Part shown: piece after piece, positions 30,585 through 38,191 of the stretch | Layout of the letters: each line of letters opens with the position of its first letter | How positions within the stretch are numbered: position 1 is the first letter of the stretch | Notes under the pieces: model-generated | The model's input: only the letters and a program-made list of their open reading frames with translations | The model's database searches: none | What the model was told of the DNA's origin: nothing | Position numbers and translations under genes: made by a program | Source of the DNA: an uncultured Prevotellaceae bacterium | Lineage (GTDB): Bacteria > Bacteroidota > Bacteroidia > Bacteroidales > Bacteroidaceae | DNA length: 38,191 bases | Assembly (NCBI GenBank): GCA_900318555.1 | Contig: ONKX01000019.1 | Location: 1-38,191 of the forward strand | Direction of reading: 5' to 3'

Positions 30585-32333
30585 TCAGACGTCCTTTTGA
30601 CGCAAGCCCATACGGGCCTCAACGACGTTCACCACGTAGTCACCCAACTTCTCGCACTCATTGATGAGGTCCATATAGATGGTTCCTACGGCATACGTAT
30701 ATTCGCGGTTGTTCACGTCCGTGATATTCTGCGTCTTCAATTGATTGCGGTAGTTATTGATTTCGTTCTCAATATTGAACGTACGGTTCACGTCGAACGA
30801 TTCCTTGCGACCCTGCATCAGACGGTTCATCTGCGACAGCGACTGATCCGTCAGTTCCATCATCTGGTGCAAGTGGTCGTACTGCTTCTCAATGAAGTGA
30901 TCTTCCTTACCGTTATACTTACGCGAGATGGTACGAGCCATATTGAAGCAGGCGTCACCGATAGACTCCAATTCGCTGACCTCACGCAACATAGCACGAA
31001 TCTTACCCTTCGTGTCGTCCGAGAGGTGGGCATCACTGACGTTGTTCAGGTAGTTGGCTATCTCCAGCTCCATATTGTCCGAAATACCTTCATACTTCTC
31101 GATACGCGTGTACAGCTTGTTGAAGTCGCCAGCCTGATTGTCCTTCTTGCTATTCGAACTCGACGACAGCGTCAGCAGTTCCCTCACCATACCGAACATA
31201 CGCTGCATACGCTCGGAGAACGATTGTATCTCCTTCTGAGCCTCGAGCACCGAAAGTTCAGGGGTCTTCATGAATCCGGCAGTAATGAAATGCAGACGGA
31301 AATCCTCCTCCTCGTCCACCTTCTTGGGCTTGATGACCCAGCATACGAACTTCTCAATCTGTGGGATAAACCATATCAGGATAAAGGTATTCACCACGTT
31401 AAACGACGTGTGGAAAGCCGCCAGCACAAAGCTCAGCTTCGCGGCATTAGCCAGAAAAGCCTTAGCGCCAACAACATCTTTCGTCATCATCACGTCGTAA
31501 CCTACCCATCCGCATACCATGTCGATGAAGGGACGGAACACAAACAATATCCAGATGACGCCGAAGACGTTGAAGAACATGTGGGCCAGTGCCGCCCGGC
31601 GTGCCTGCGTGTTAGCCGACATTGCCGCCAAGTTCGACGTCACCGTCGTACCGATATTCTCACCCATCACCAGCGCAATACCTTGATAGATGGGCAGTGC
31701 GCCGCTGGAACATAGAATCATCGTGATGGCCATTACTGCTGCCGACGACTGCACACAGAATGTCAGGATGCCGCCCAACAACAGGAATAGCAGCGTCGTC
31801 AAGAAGGAATTCGGGTCGAACGAGGCAAAGAAATCCAGCAGTGCCTGGTTCTCGCCCAGGTTCATGTCCTGTCCCGTCTTACGCAGAATAGCCAAGGCAA
31901 ATATCAGGAAAGCAAGACCAAACAAGAAGTCTCCGATGTAGCGGTGCTTCTTCTGGTAAATCAGGATGATACCCACAAAGAATGCCGGATACGACAGGTT
32001 GCTCACATCGAACGACATACCTGCCGACATAATCCATGCCGTCAGCGTCGTACCGATATTGGCACCCATAATCACCGAGATGGCCTGTGCCAGCGTCAGC
32101 AGTCCGGCGTTTACAAACGAGACGGTCATCACCGTCGTAGCTGTTGAGGATTGTACCGAAGCCGTCACCAACGTTCCCGTCAACATACCCGTAAAGCGGT
32201 TGGTAGTCATGGCTCCCAGGACGTGTCGCAACTGCGGACCCGCCATTTTTTGCAGCGCCTCACTCATGGTCTTCATACCGAACATCAGCAGAGCGAGAGA
32301 GCCCAAAAGCGTGAATATTACCCAGATTGACAT
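30585..32333 (-). CDS. Na/Pi cotransporter family protein with C-terminal PhoU domain
   Basis: This 582-residue inner-membrane protein has two inverted Na/Pi-cotransporter repeats. The paired Q-S-S motifs are Q-S-S-T-A-T-T-V-M-T-V (about 61-71) and Q-S-S-A-A-V-M-A-I-T-M (about 196-206), as in NptA/YjbB proteins. The last 200 residues form a helical PhoU-like domain. Such proteins move phosphate with sodium, perhaps mostly as exporters. The PhoU part may adjust activity to phosphate status. It is a single-gene unit, with a promoter at 32357-32364. Confidence 0.92.
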   Translation of the reverse strand: MSIWVIFTLLGSLALLMFGMKTMSEALQKMAGPQLRHVLGAMTTNRFTGMLTGTLVTASVQSSTATTVMTVSFVNAGLLTLAQAISVIMGANIGTTLTAWIMSAGMSFDVSNLSYPAFFVGIILIYQKKHRYIGDFLFGLAFLIFALAILRKTGQDMNLGENQALLDFFASFDPNSFLTTLLFLLLGGILTFCVQSSAAVMAITMILCSSGALPIYQGIALVMGENIGTTVTSNLAAMSANTQARRAALAHMFFNVFGVIWILFVFRPFIDMVCGWVGYDVMMTKDVVGAKAFLANAAKLSFVLAAFHTSFNVVNTFILIWFIPQIEKFVCWVIKPKKVDEEEDFRLHFITAGFMKTPELSVLEAQKEIQSFSERMQRMFGMVRELLTLSSSSNSKKDNQAGDFNKLYTRIEKYEGISDNMELEIANYLNNVSDAHLSDDTKGKIRAMLREVSELESIGDACFNMARTISRKYNGKEDHFIEKQYDHLHQMMELTDQSLSQMNRLMQGRKESFDVNRTFNIENEINNYRNQLKTQNITDVNNREYTYAVGTIYMDLINECEKLGDYVVNVVEARMGLRQKDV

Positions 32334-32356
32334 AAGTATTATTTTAATTTCGGGTA

Positions 32357-32364
32357 CAAAAATA
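32357..32364 (-). promoter_or_regulatory. -7 box of the Na/Pi cotransporter gene
   Basis: TATTTTTG on the minus strand, with a predicted start near 32350. It is divergent from the identical TATTTTTG box of the nucleoside kinase 44 bases away, so the two share a 91-base control region. Confidence 0.55.
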
Positions 32365-32407
32365 CAAAATATTTATTAAAAACCCTCAATGTTTCGGATT
32401 TTTTTTC

Positions 32408-32415
32408 TATTTTTG
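32408..32415 (+). promoter_or_regulatory. -7 box of the nucleoside kinase gene
   Basis: TATTTTTG with a predicted start near 32422. That is almost on the upstream ATG (32424), which favours the ATG at 32445. Confidence 0.55.
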
Positions 32416-32444
32416 CACCATTAATGAAAACAAAGACTGTAAAT

Positions 32445-34121
32445 ATGGAAAAAACTGTTAAGATTCTTGTCCGAAATAACGACACCGCCATCGAGGTGCC
32501 GATGGGGTCACAACTCGAAGAAGCCTACCGGCTGTCTGGTCTCAAAATGACGTACGGACCCATCTCCGCACGGGTAAATAACAAGGTGGAAGGCATGCAC
32601 TACCGCGTCTACCGCCAGATGGAGGTGGAATTCCTCGACATCACGTCGGCCACCGGACTGCGAGCATACACACGCACCTTGTTTTTCATTCTCTGCAAGG
32701 CGGCCCACGAGCTGTTCGACGAACCGGACGGAAAACCCTGTAAGGTCCGCATCGACATCCCCATCAGCAACGGCTATTATGTCGACCTCCATCTGAGCCG
32801 TCCCGTGACGCCCGACGACGCCAACGCCCTGCGCCAAAAGATGCAGGACATCATCGACGCCGCCATTCCCATCCACCGTTTCGAGTGCACCACCGAGGAG
32901 GCCATCGAGATGTTCACCAAGTCGGAATCGCTGTCGAAGGTCAAGCTGTTAAAGAGCACCGGACGCCTCTACACCACCTATTACGACATCGACGGCTATC
33001 AGGACTATTACTACGGCTCGCTGCTCACTAACACGTCGCAGATCTACCTCTTCGGACTGGAATACTACTTCGACAGTCTGCTGCTGCGCATCCCCGACAG
33101 CAATGACCCCACCAAGCTCGGAGTCTTCATCCGCCAGGACAAGATGTTCGGCATCTTCAAGGAACACCACCAGTGGCAGGACATCATGAACCTGCGAAAT
33201 GTCGGCGACCTGAACGAAGTCATCGACAGGGGCCGCTCGTCGCACCTCATTCAGGTGTCGGAAGCCCTGCAGGAGAAGAAAATTGCGCAGATTGCCGACG
33301 AGATAGCCAAAAACAAAAGCATCAAGATGGTGCTCATTGCCGGACCGTCGTCCAGTGGCAAGACCACGACATGCAAACGTCTCAGCGTACAACTGGCCGT
33401 CAACGGCATCATACCCATCGGCATCTCGCTGGACGACTACTTCTTAGACCGCGACAAGACGCCGCGCGACGCCTCTGGCGACTACGATTTCGAACATTTG
33501 CACGCCTTGAACATACCGCTGCTCAACGAGCAGATGAACGCCCTGTTACGCGGCGAGGAGATAGAGTTGCCGCGCTATAACTTCCAGCAAGGCAAGAGCG
33601 AATGGAGCGGCAAAAAACTACAATTAAAGGGCAAGGAGGTGTTCGTCGTAGAAGGTATCCACGCCCTCAATCCGGAACTCACCGCACAGATTCCCGACGA
33701 ACAGATATTCCGAGTCTATGCCTCCGCACTGACCACCATCCTGCTCGACTCCCACAACTACATTCCCACCACCGACAACCGACTGCTGCGACGTATCATC
33801 CGCGACAACAAATACCGTGGCGTCAATGCCCGCGAAACCATCCGCCGATGGCCCTCCGTACGTGCCGGTGAAAACAAATGGATCTTCCCCTTCCAGGAAA
33901 ATGCCGACGCCATGTTCAACAGCGCCATGCTCTTCGAACTCGCCGTCATCAAGCGCCAGGCAGAACCACTGCTCGAACAGGTGCCCGAAAACTGCCCCGA
34001 ATATGCCGAGGCCTACCGCCTGCGCAAGTTCCTGGCTTACATCCATCCCATCCCCGAGGACCAGATTCCGCCCACTTCACTCCTCCGCGAATTCCTCGGC
34101 GGCTCATCCTTCGAGTACTGA
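32445..34121 (+). CDS. Nucleoside (uridine) kinase with N-terminal TGS/tRNA-synthetase-like region
   Basis: The protein has 558 residues from 32445. The ATG at 32424 would add seven but leave almost no leader. The N-terminal 60 residues resemble a TGS domain (V-R-N-N-D-T-A-I-E-V-P-M-G-S). Residues about 70-230 look like the second additional domain of threonyl-tRNA synthetase. The kinase follows, with the P-loop G-P-S-S-S-G-K-T at 300-307, then D-D-Y-F-L-D-R and Y-D-F-E-H, as in uridine kinase/phosphoribulokinase. This three-part layout is widespread in Bacteroidota and Firmicutes, and salvage of uridine or cytidine is the likely role. GC content is clearly higher than in neighbouring genes. 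Confidence 0.88.
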   Translation: MEKTVKILVRNNDTAIEVPMGSQLEEAYRLSGLKMTYGPISARVNNKVEGMHYRVYRQMEVEFLDITSATGLRAYTRTLFFILCKAAHELFDEPDGKPCKVRIDIPISNGYYVDLHLSRPVTPDDANALRQKMQDIIDAAIPIHRFECTTEEAIEMFTKSESLSKVKLLKSTGRLYTTYYDIDGYQDYYYGSLLTNTSQIYLFGLEYYFDSLLLRIPDSNDPTKLGVFIRQDKMFGIFKEHHQWQDIMNLRNVGDLNEVIDRGRSSHLIQVSEALQEKKIAQIADEIAKNKSIKMVLIAGPSSSGKTTTCKRLSVQLAVNGIIPIGISLDDYFLDRDKTPRDASGDYDFEHLHALNIPLLNEQMNALLRGEEIELPRYNFQQGKSEWSGKKLQLKGKEVFVVEGIHALNPELTAQIPDEQIFRVYASALTTILLDSHNYIPTTDNRLLRRIIRDNKYRGVNARETIRRWPSVRAGENKWIFPFQENADAMFNSAMLFELAVIKRQAEPLLEQVPENCPEYAEAYRLRKFLAYIHPIPEDQIPPTSLLREFLGGSSFEY

Positions 34122-34147
34122 TAGATCAATATAAGTAGAAATGGTAT

Positions 34148-34192
34148 AAAAATGCAATAATGAGCAGAAAATACGCTTGTTATTGCATTTTT
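34148..34192 (+). terminator. Terminator of the nucleoside kinase gene
   Basis: AAAAATGCAATAA (34148-34160) pairs perfectly with TTATTGCATTTTT (34180-34192), ending in a T-run. The right arm is partly repeated just after (TTATTGCATTTTATTT). Confidence 0.8.
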
Positions 34193-34203
34193 ATTGCATT
34201 TTA

Positions 34204-34235
34204 TTTGGCTATTACGTATTTTTTTGCGACCTTTG
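34204..34235 (+). promoter_or_regulatory. Promoter of korAB
   Basis: TTTG (34204-34207), 20 bases, then GACCTTTG (34228-34235). The -7 box differs from TAnnTTTG in its first base. The leader would be about 35 bases. Confidence 0.5.
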
Positions 34236-34275
34236 CACGCTGTTAGCGAAATAGATACATATACATTATATTATT

Positions 34276-36120
34276 ATGGCTGAATTAGAAGTAAAAGAGC
34301 TGGACCAAGTGGTTGTCCGCTTTTCTGGTGACTCCGGCGACGGTATGCAGTTGGCCGGAAACATCTTTTCTACGGTTAGTGCCACCGTTGGTAACGGCAT
34401 TTCCACATTCCCCGACTATCCCGCCGACATCCGTGCCCCGCAAGGTTCGCTGACGGGTGTGAGCGGTTTCCAGGTACACATCGGCGCCGGCAAGGTGTAC
34501 ACCCCTGGCGACAAGTGTGACGTGCTGGTAGCAATGAATGCTGCTGCGCTGAAGACACAGCTGAAGTATTCGAAGCCCCAGGCAACGATTATCATCGACA
34601 CCGACTCTTTCGGTCCGAAGGACTTGGAGAAGGCACAGTTTAAGAGCGAGGACTATCTGGGCGAGATGGGTATTGACCCCGACCGCGTGATCCAGTGTCC
34701 GCTGACAACGATGGTGAAGGACTGTCTGGCCGACACCGGTATGGACAACAAGGCGATGCTGAAGTGTCGAAACATGTTTGCACTGGGTCTGGTGTGCTGG
34801 CTGTTCGACCGCGACCTGGAACTGGTGAACAACTTCCTGCGTGAGAAATTTGCCAAGAAGCCCGCTATTGCCGAGAACAACATCAAGGTGGTGCAGGCTG
34901 GTTACGACTACGGTCACAACACGCACTCGAGTGCAGTGAACGTCTATCGCATCGAATCGAAGGAGAAGGTGCCCGGACGTTATATGGATATCACAGGTAA
35001 CAAGGCAACGGCCTACGGTCTGATTGCCGCCGCCGAGAAGGCAGGCCTGCGCCTGTATTTGGGCAGCTACCCCATCACTCCTGCTACGGATATCCTTCAT
35101 GAGCTGTCGAAGCATAAGTCGTGTGGCGTCATCACCGTACAGTGTGAGGATGAGATTGCAGGTTGTTCGTCAGCGTTAGGAGCCTCATTTGCAGGCGCCC
35201 TGGCAGCAACGTCCACCTCTGGTCCCGGCATCTGTCTGAAGAGCGAGGCCATGAACCTCGCTGTTATCATGGAGTTACCGCTGGTAGTCATCGACGTACA
35301 GCGCGGCGGTCCTGCCACGGGTCTGCCCACGAAGTCAGAACAGACCGACCTGCTGCAGGCATTGTTCGGAAGAAACGGTGAGAGTCCGATGCCCGTAATG
35401 GCCGCTCTGAGTCCTACCGATTGTTTCGACGCCGTTTACCAGGCTGCAAAGATGGCCTTGGAGCACATGACACCCGTCATCCTATTGACGGATGCCTATG
35501 TCGCCAATGGTTCTGGTGCTTTCCGTCTGCCTGATATCAACAAACTGGACGCCATCAATCCTCCCTATGTTCCTGAGGAACTGAAGGGCAAATGGGCGCC
35601 TTATATGCGTGCCGAGAATGGTACCCGCTACTGGGCAGTGCCTGGTCGTGAGGGCTTCGAGCATATCCTCGGCGGACTGGAGAAGGACTCTGTGACGGGT
35701 GCTATCTCCACGAATCCTGAAAACCACGACCTGATGACGCGCTTACGTCAGCAGAAGATTGACAATATCCAGGTGCCCGACCTTGAGGTAGAGGGTGATG
35801 TGGACGATGCCGAGCTGCTCGTCGTTGGTTTCGGTTCTACCTACGGTCATCTGCACTCGGCAATGGACGAGCTCCGTGCCAAGGGCAAGAAAGTGGCTCA
35901 GGCTCAGTTCAAGTATCTGAACCCACTGCCCAAGAATGCTGCCGCCGTCCTGTCGAAGTACAAGAAAGTGGTAGTGGCCGAGCAGAACATGGGTCAGCTG
36001 GCTGCCTACCTGCGCATGAAGGTCGACGGCTTCGTGCCTTACCAGTTCAATCAGGTCAAGGGCCAGCCGTTCGTCGTGGAAGAGTTAGTCAACGCATTCG
36101 AGGACATTTTAAAGAAGTAA
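34276..36120 (+). CDS. korA: 2-oxoacid:ferredoxin oxidoreductase, fused gamma-alpha subunit
   Basis: This 614-residue subunit has the gamma-type domain first (about 1-190: V-V-R-F-S-G-D-S-G-D-G-M-Q-L-A-G). The alpha domain follows (G-L-R-L-Y-L-G-S-Y-P-I-T-P-A-T-D-I-L-H-E-L and V-V-I-D-V-Q-R-G-G-P-A-T-G-L-P-T-K). With the beta subunit it oxidises a 2-oxoacid, most likely 2-oxoglutarate, to the acyl-CoA with reduced ferredoxin. In the reductive direction it may serve anaerobic 2-oxoglutarate formation. The beta gene follows after six bases. The 2-oxoglutarate call rests on overall resemblance to KorAB. Pyruvate or branched 2-oxoacids are not excluded. Confidence 0.93.
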   Translation: MAELEVKELDQVVVRFSGDSGDGMQLAGNIFSTVSATVGNGISTFPDYPADIRAPQGSLTGVSGFQVHIGAGKVYTPGDKCDVLVAMNAAALKTQLKYSKPQATIIIDTDSFGPKDLEKAQFKSEDYLGEMGIDPDRVIQCPLTTMVKDCLADTGMDNKAMLKCRNMFALGLVCWLFDRDLELVNNFLREKFAKKPAIAENNIKVVQAGYDYGHNTHSSAVNVYRIESKEKVPGRYMDITGNKATAYGLIAAAEKAGLRLYLGSYPITPATDILHELSKHKSCGVITVQCEDEIAGCSSALGASFAGALAATSTSGPGICLKSEAMNLAVIMELPLVVIDVQRGGPATGLPTKSEQTDLLQALFGRNGESPMPVMAALSPTDCFDAVYQAAKMALEHMTPVILLTDAYVANGSGAFRLPDINKLDAINPPYVPEELKGKWAPYMRAENGTRYWAVPGREGFEHILGGLEKDSVTGAISTNPENHDLMTRLRQQKIDNIQVPDLEVEGDVDDAELLVVGFGSTYGHLHSAMDELRAKGKKVAQAQFKYLNPLPKNAAAVLSKYKKVVVAEQNMGQLAAYLRMKVDGFVPYQFNQVKGQPFVVEELVNAFEDILKK

Positions 36121-36126
36121 AGAGTT

Positions 36127-37131
36127 ATGGAATATACAGCACAAGATTTTAAGAAAGGGCAACCACGTTGGTGTCCAGGATGTGGCGACCACTTCTTTCT
36201 GGCCTCACTCCATAAGGCTATGGCAGAGATTGGTATAGCACCCAAAGATATCGCAGTGATTTCGGGTATCGGCTGTTCGAGCCGTCTGCCCCACTATATG
36301 GCCACCTACGGCATGAATACCATTCACGGCCGTGCAGCCGCCATTGCTACTGGTGCGAAGGTGGCTAATCCCAATCTGACCGTATGGCAGGTGAGCGGCG
36401 ACGGTGACGGACTGGCTATCGGTGGTAACCATTTCATTCATGCCAACCGTCGTAACATCGACCTGAACATGATTCTTTTGAACAACCGCATCTACGGTCT
36501 GACGAAGGGCCAGTACTCCCCCACCTCACCCCGTGGATTCGTCAGCAAGTCGAGTCCTTACGGTACGGTAGAGGACCCTTTCCGTCCTGCAGAGCTGTGC
36601 TTCGGTGCCCGCGGACATTTCTTTGCCCGTTGTGTGGCAACCGATGCAAAGGGTAGCGTAGAAGTACTGAAGGCCGCCTACCAGCACAAGGGTGCCTCAG
36701 TGACGGAGGTGCTGCAGAACTGCGTCATCTTCAACGACGGCTGTCATGAGGCTGTCTACAATAACGAGGGCCGCAAGAAGAACGCCATCTACGTACGTCA
36801 CGGCGAGAAACTTGTGTTCGGCGAGAATAACGAGTTCGGACTGGTACAGCAGGGCTTCGGTCTGAAGGTGGTCGAAATTGGCAAGGACGGTTATACGCTG
36901 GACGACGTACTCGTTCACGACGCCCACTGCGAGGACAACACCCTGCAGCTGAAGCTTGCGCTGATGGGTAACGGAGACGGGTTCCCCATCGCCCTCGGTG
37001 TCATCCGCGACGTGGAGGCTCCCACCTATAACGACGCCGTACACGCCCAGTTGGCAGAGGTCAGCAGCCAGAAGAAATACCACAATTTCACTGAGCTCCT
37101 TGAGACCAATGACACTTGGGAGGTGAAATAA
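36127..37131 (+). CDS. korB: 2-oxoacid:ferredoxin oxidoreductase, beta subunit
   Basis: This 334-residue subunit binds thiamine diphosphate and an iron-sulfur cluster. P-R-W-C-P-G-C-G-D-H (14-23) and I-G-C-S-S-R provide cysteines, and G-D-G-D-G-L-A-I-G-G-N-H with N-N-R-I-Y-G-L-T-K-G-Q is the TPP/Mg site. T-K-G-Q-Y-S-P-T-S is typical for the 2-oxoglutarate type. No separate ferredoxin or delta subunit is adjacent. It is read with korA as a two-gene operon closed by the terminator at 37133. Confidence 0.94.
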   Translation: MEYTAQDFKKGQPRWCPGCGDHFFLASLHKAMAEIGIAPKDIAVISGIGCSSRLPHYMATYGMNTIHGRAAAIATGAKVANPNLTVWQVSGDGDGLAIGGNHFIHANRRNIDLNMILLNNRIYGLTKGQYSPTSPRGFVSKSSPYGTVEDPFRPAELCFGARGHFFARCVATDAKGSVEVLKAAYQHKGASVTEVLQNCVIFNDGCHEAVYNNEGRKKNAIYVRHGEKLVFGENNEFGLVQQGFGLKVVEIGKDGYTLDDVLVHDAHCEDNTLQLKLALMGNGDGFPIALGVIRDVEAPTYNDAVHAQLAEVSSQKKYHNFTELLETNDTWEVK

Positions 37132-37132
37132 C

Positions 37133-37159
37133 AAAAATCCCCGCCGGGCGGGGATTTTT
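37133..37159. terminator. Bidirectional terminator between korB and upp
   Basis: AAAAATCCCCGC (37133-37144) pairs with GCGGGGATTTTT (37148-37159) around a three-base loop. It fills the whole gap between the convergent genes, starting right after the korB stop and ending one base before the upp stop. Confidence 0.93.
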
Positions 37160-37855
37160 TTATTTACTATGTTTTTCGGCTATCTTGCGGAAACTCTGCA
37201 GCTTCTCACCGTAGCAAAGGTCACCACAGTCGCCGAAGCCAGGAACGATATACTTGTGTTCGTTCATGCCCTGATCGACAGCAGCACACCAGATGGTGGA
37301 ACCCTCAGGCAATGCTTCCTTCACCACCTCAATACCCTCTGGAGCGGCAATGACGCAACAGAGATGAATCTTCTTGGGTTTGCCCGTCTGTAATAGCGAC
37401 TCGATAGCTGCAGCAAGACTGCCGCCAGTGGCCAGCATGGGGTCGACAATGACTAACGTCTTGTTCTTGACACTCTGCGTGGCGATATACTCGGTGTGAA
37501 TGCCCACCTCGGTATGTTCGCGATTGATATACATACGGAAAGCCGAAACAAAACCGTTATCGGCCTTGTCGAACACGTTGAGAAACCCCTCGTGGAACGG
37601 CAGTCCGGCACGCAACACGGTGGCAATGACCATATCTTCCTTAGGCAGGGGAATGTCGATAGTGCCCAAAGGGGTCGTGACGGTCTTGGGTTTATACTCC
37701 AGCGTCTTCGACAGCTCGTAGGCCATCATCTCGCCGATACGTTTGATGTTGTGACGGAACAGCAGACGGTTCTTCTGCGTATTCTTGTCACGCAACTCCG
37801 ACATATACTGGTTGATAATCGAGTTGCTTTTGCTAAAATCAATGACTTCCATCAT
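37160..37855 (-). CDS. upp: Uracil phosphoribosyltransferase
   Basis: This 231-residue enzyme makes UMP from uracil and PRPP in the cytoplasm. The PRPP loop is V-D-P-M-L-A-T-G-G-S-L. The uracil-binding C-terminal G-F-G-D-C-G-D-L-C-Y-G is present, close to the family's G-D-A-G-D-R but changed. It is about 20 residues longer than the E. coli enzyme at the N-terminus. Two adjacent ATGs (37855, 37852) are possible starts. It is a single-gene unit. Together with the nucleoside kinase it covers pyrimidine salvage in this window. Confidence 0.92.
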   Translation of the reverse strand: MMEVIDFSKSNSIINQYMSELRDKNTQKNRLLFRHNIKRIGEMMAYELSKTLEYKPKTVTTPLGTIDIPLPKEDMVIATVLRAGLPFHEGFLNVFDKADNGFVSAFRMYINREHTEVGIHTEYIATQSVKNKTLVIVDPMLATGGSLAAAIESLLQTGKPKKIHLCCVIAAPEGIEVVKEALPEGSTIWCAAVDQGMNEHKYIVPGFGDCGDLCYGEKLQSFRKIAEKHSK

Positions 37856-37878
37856 ATTACTGCTTTAAGTTTTGCCGA

Positions 37879-37886
37879 CAAAGGTA
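37879..37886 (-). promoter_or_regulatory. -7 box of upp
   Basis: TACCTTTG on the minus strand, predicting a start near 37872 and a leader of about 17 bases. Confidence 0.6.
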
Positions 37887-37994
37887 CGAATATGTTTTGG
37901 ATTTTTGGCAAGTCGATGTGGCAAAATCGCAAGTGAAGTTCGGATTTTTAAATTCTTTAACCTAAAAACAATTGTGTGCGTGCAAATAAATCTT

Positions 37995-38012
37995 AATTAT
38001 GCGCGCATAATT
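37995..38012. promoter_or_regulatory. 18-bp palindrome upstream of pckA, candidate operator
   Basis: AATTATGCGCGCATAATT is a perfect palindrome ending 13 bases before the TAACTTTG box of pckA, so it covers the expected -33 position. A dimeric regulator bound there would block or assist the polymerase. The regulator is unknown. Confidence 0.5.
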
Positions 38013-38025
38013 CTCAAATTCTTTG

Positions 38026-38033
38026 TAACTTTG
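38026..38033 (+). promoter_or_regulatory. -7 box of pckA
   Basis: TAACTTTG with a predicted start near 38040 and a leader of about 54 bases. No TTTG at the normal -33 spacing; the palindrome occupies that place. Confidence 0.6.
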
Positions 38034-38093
38034 CAGCGCATTTGAAAATAACAAGGATAATATTCACAATTTTAAAATAGTTTAGTAACAATT

Positions 38094-38191
38094 ATGGCAA
38101 AGTTAGATTTGACTCAGTATGGCATCACCGGTTCAACCGTGATTGCTCACAATCCATCGTATGAGTACCTCTTCGAAGAGGAGACAAAGGC
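38094..38191 (+). CDS. pckA: Phosphoenolpyruvate carboxykinase (ATP), first 32 codons
   Basis: Only the N-terminus is in the window: [13 protein letters not shown]...[14 protein letters not shown]. This matches the start of ATP-dependent PEP carboxykinases of Bacteroidales. In these anaerobes the enzyme usually fixes CO2 onto phosphoenolpyruvate to give oxaloacetate on the way to succinate. The gene runs off the right edge, so the active site cannot be checked. Confidence 0.85.
   Translation, partial: MAKLDLTQYGITGSTVIAHNPSYEYLFEEETK

Noticed and set aside
30597-31715. 372-codon plus-strand frame opposite the Na/Pi cotransporter
   Set aside because: The minus-strand gene has complete family motifs. 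This frame has high His/Leu content typical of an antisense shadow.

Overview
The window comes from a member of the Bacteroidota, most likely Prevotellaceae (Prevotella in the broad sense). This rests on the recurring TAnnTTTG -7 promoter element, usually without a strong Shine-Dalgarno site; a fused SecDF; BspA-like leucine-rich repeat proteins; an Oar-like TonB-dependent transporter; a TPR/HTH transmembrane regulator; and the conserved metK / DUF4271 / hemD-like / rnpA / yidD gene order. The genus is an inference. No phage, insertion sequence with a transposase, or CRISPR array is visible.

Left third (1-10,000), accessory. A propeller sensor-like exported protein (running off the left edge) lies directly behind a membrane-spanning TPR/HTH regulator. 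Next comes a gene-poor island with a 176-bp GC-rich repeat, a 59-bp hairpin repeat, and a decayed zeta-toxin-like P-loop gene with its small partner ORF. Two translationally coupled BspA-like surface proteins follow. The second island (about 8.4-10.0 kb) has no credible gene. It holds a second, nearly identical copy of the 176-bp repeat, a diverged copy of the 59-bp repeat, a 466-bp segment bounded by perfect 20-bp inverted repeats, and several strong hairpins.

Middle (10.0-19.2 kb), core functions. A SLC13/TrkA-C permease lies directly behind tRNA-Arg(CCT). A MaoC-like hydratase is divergent from that tRNA across a 40-bp palindromic double promoter. Then come SecDF, an endonuclease/exonuclease/phosphatase protein coupled to a rhomboid protease, HU, and a short-chain dehydrogenase directly behind tRNA-Gln(TTG).

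Right half (19.2-38.2 kb). A long same-strand block runs M16 peptidase, metK, DUF4271, hemD-like, rnpA, yidD, tyrS, with small gaps or overlaps. Upstream lie an Oar-like TonB-dependent transporter and a Na/Pi cotransporter-PhoU fusion. On the plus strand are a uridine kinase-like nucleoside kinase and the two-subunit 2-oxoacid:ferredoxin oxidoreductase (korAB). Uracil phosphoribosyltransferase converges on korAB at a shared terminator. The window ends in the first codons of pckA, whose promoter carries an 18-bp palindrome.

The least explained material is the non-coding structure of the two islands, especially the 176-bp twin repeat with its GC-rich palindromes. The other notable signals are the palindromic double promoter at 11881-11920 and the 9-bp tandem repeat that puts a TAG stop in frame every third codon after the MaoC gene.
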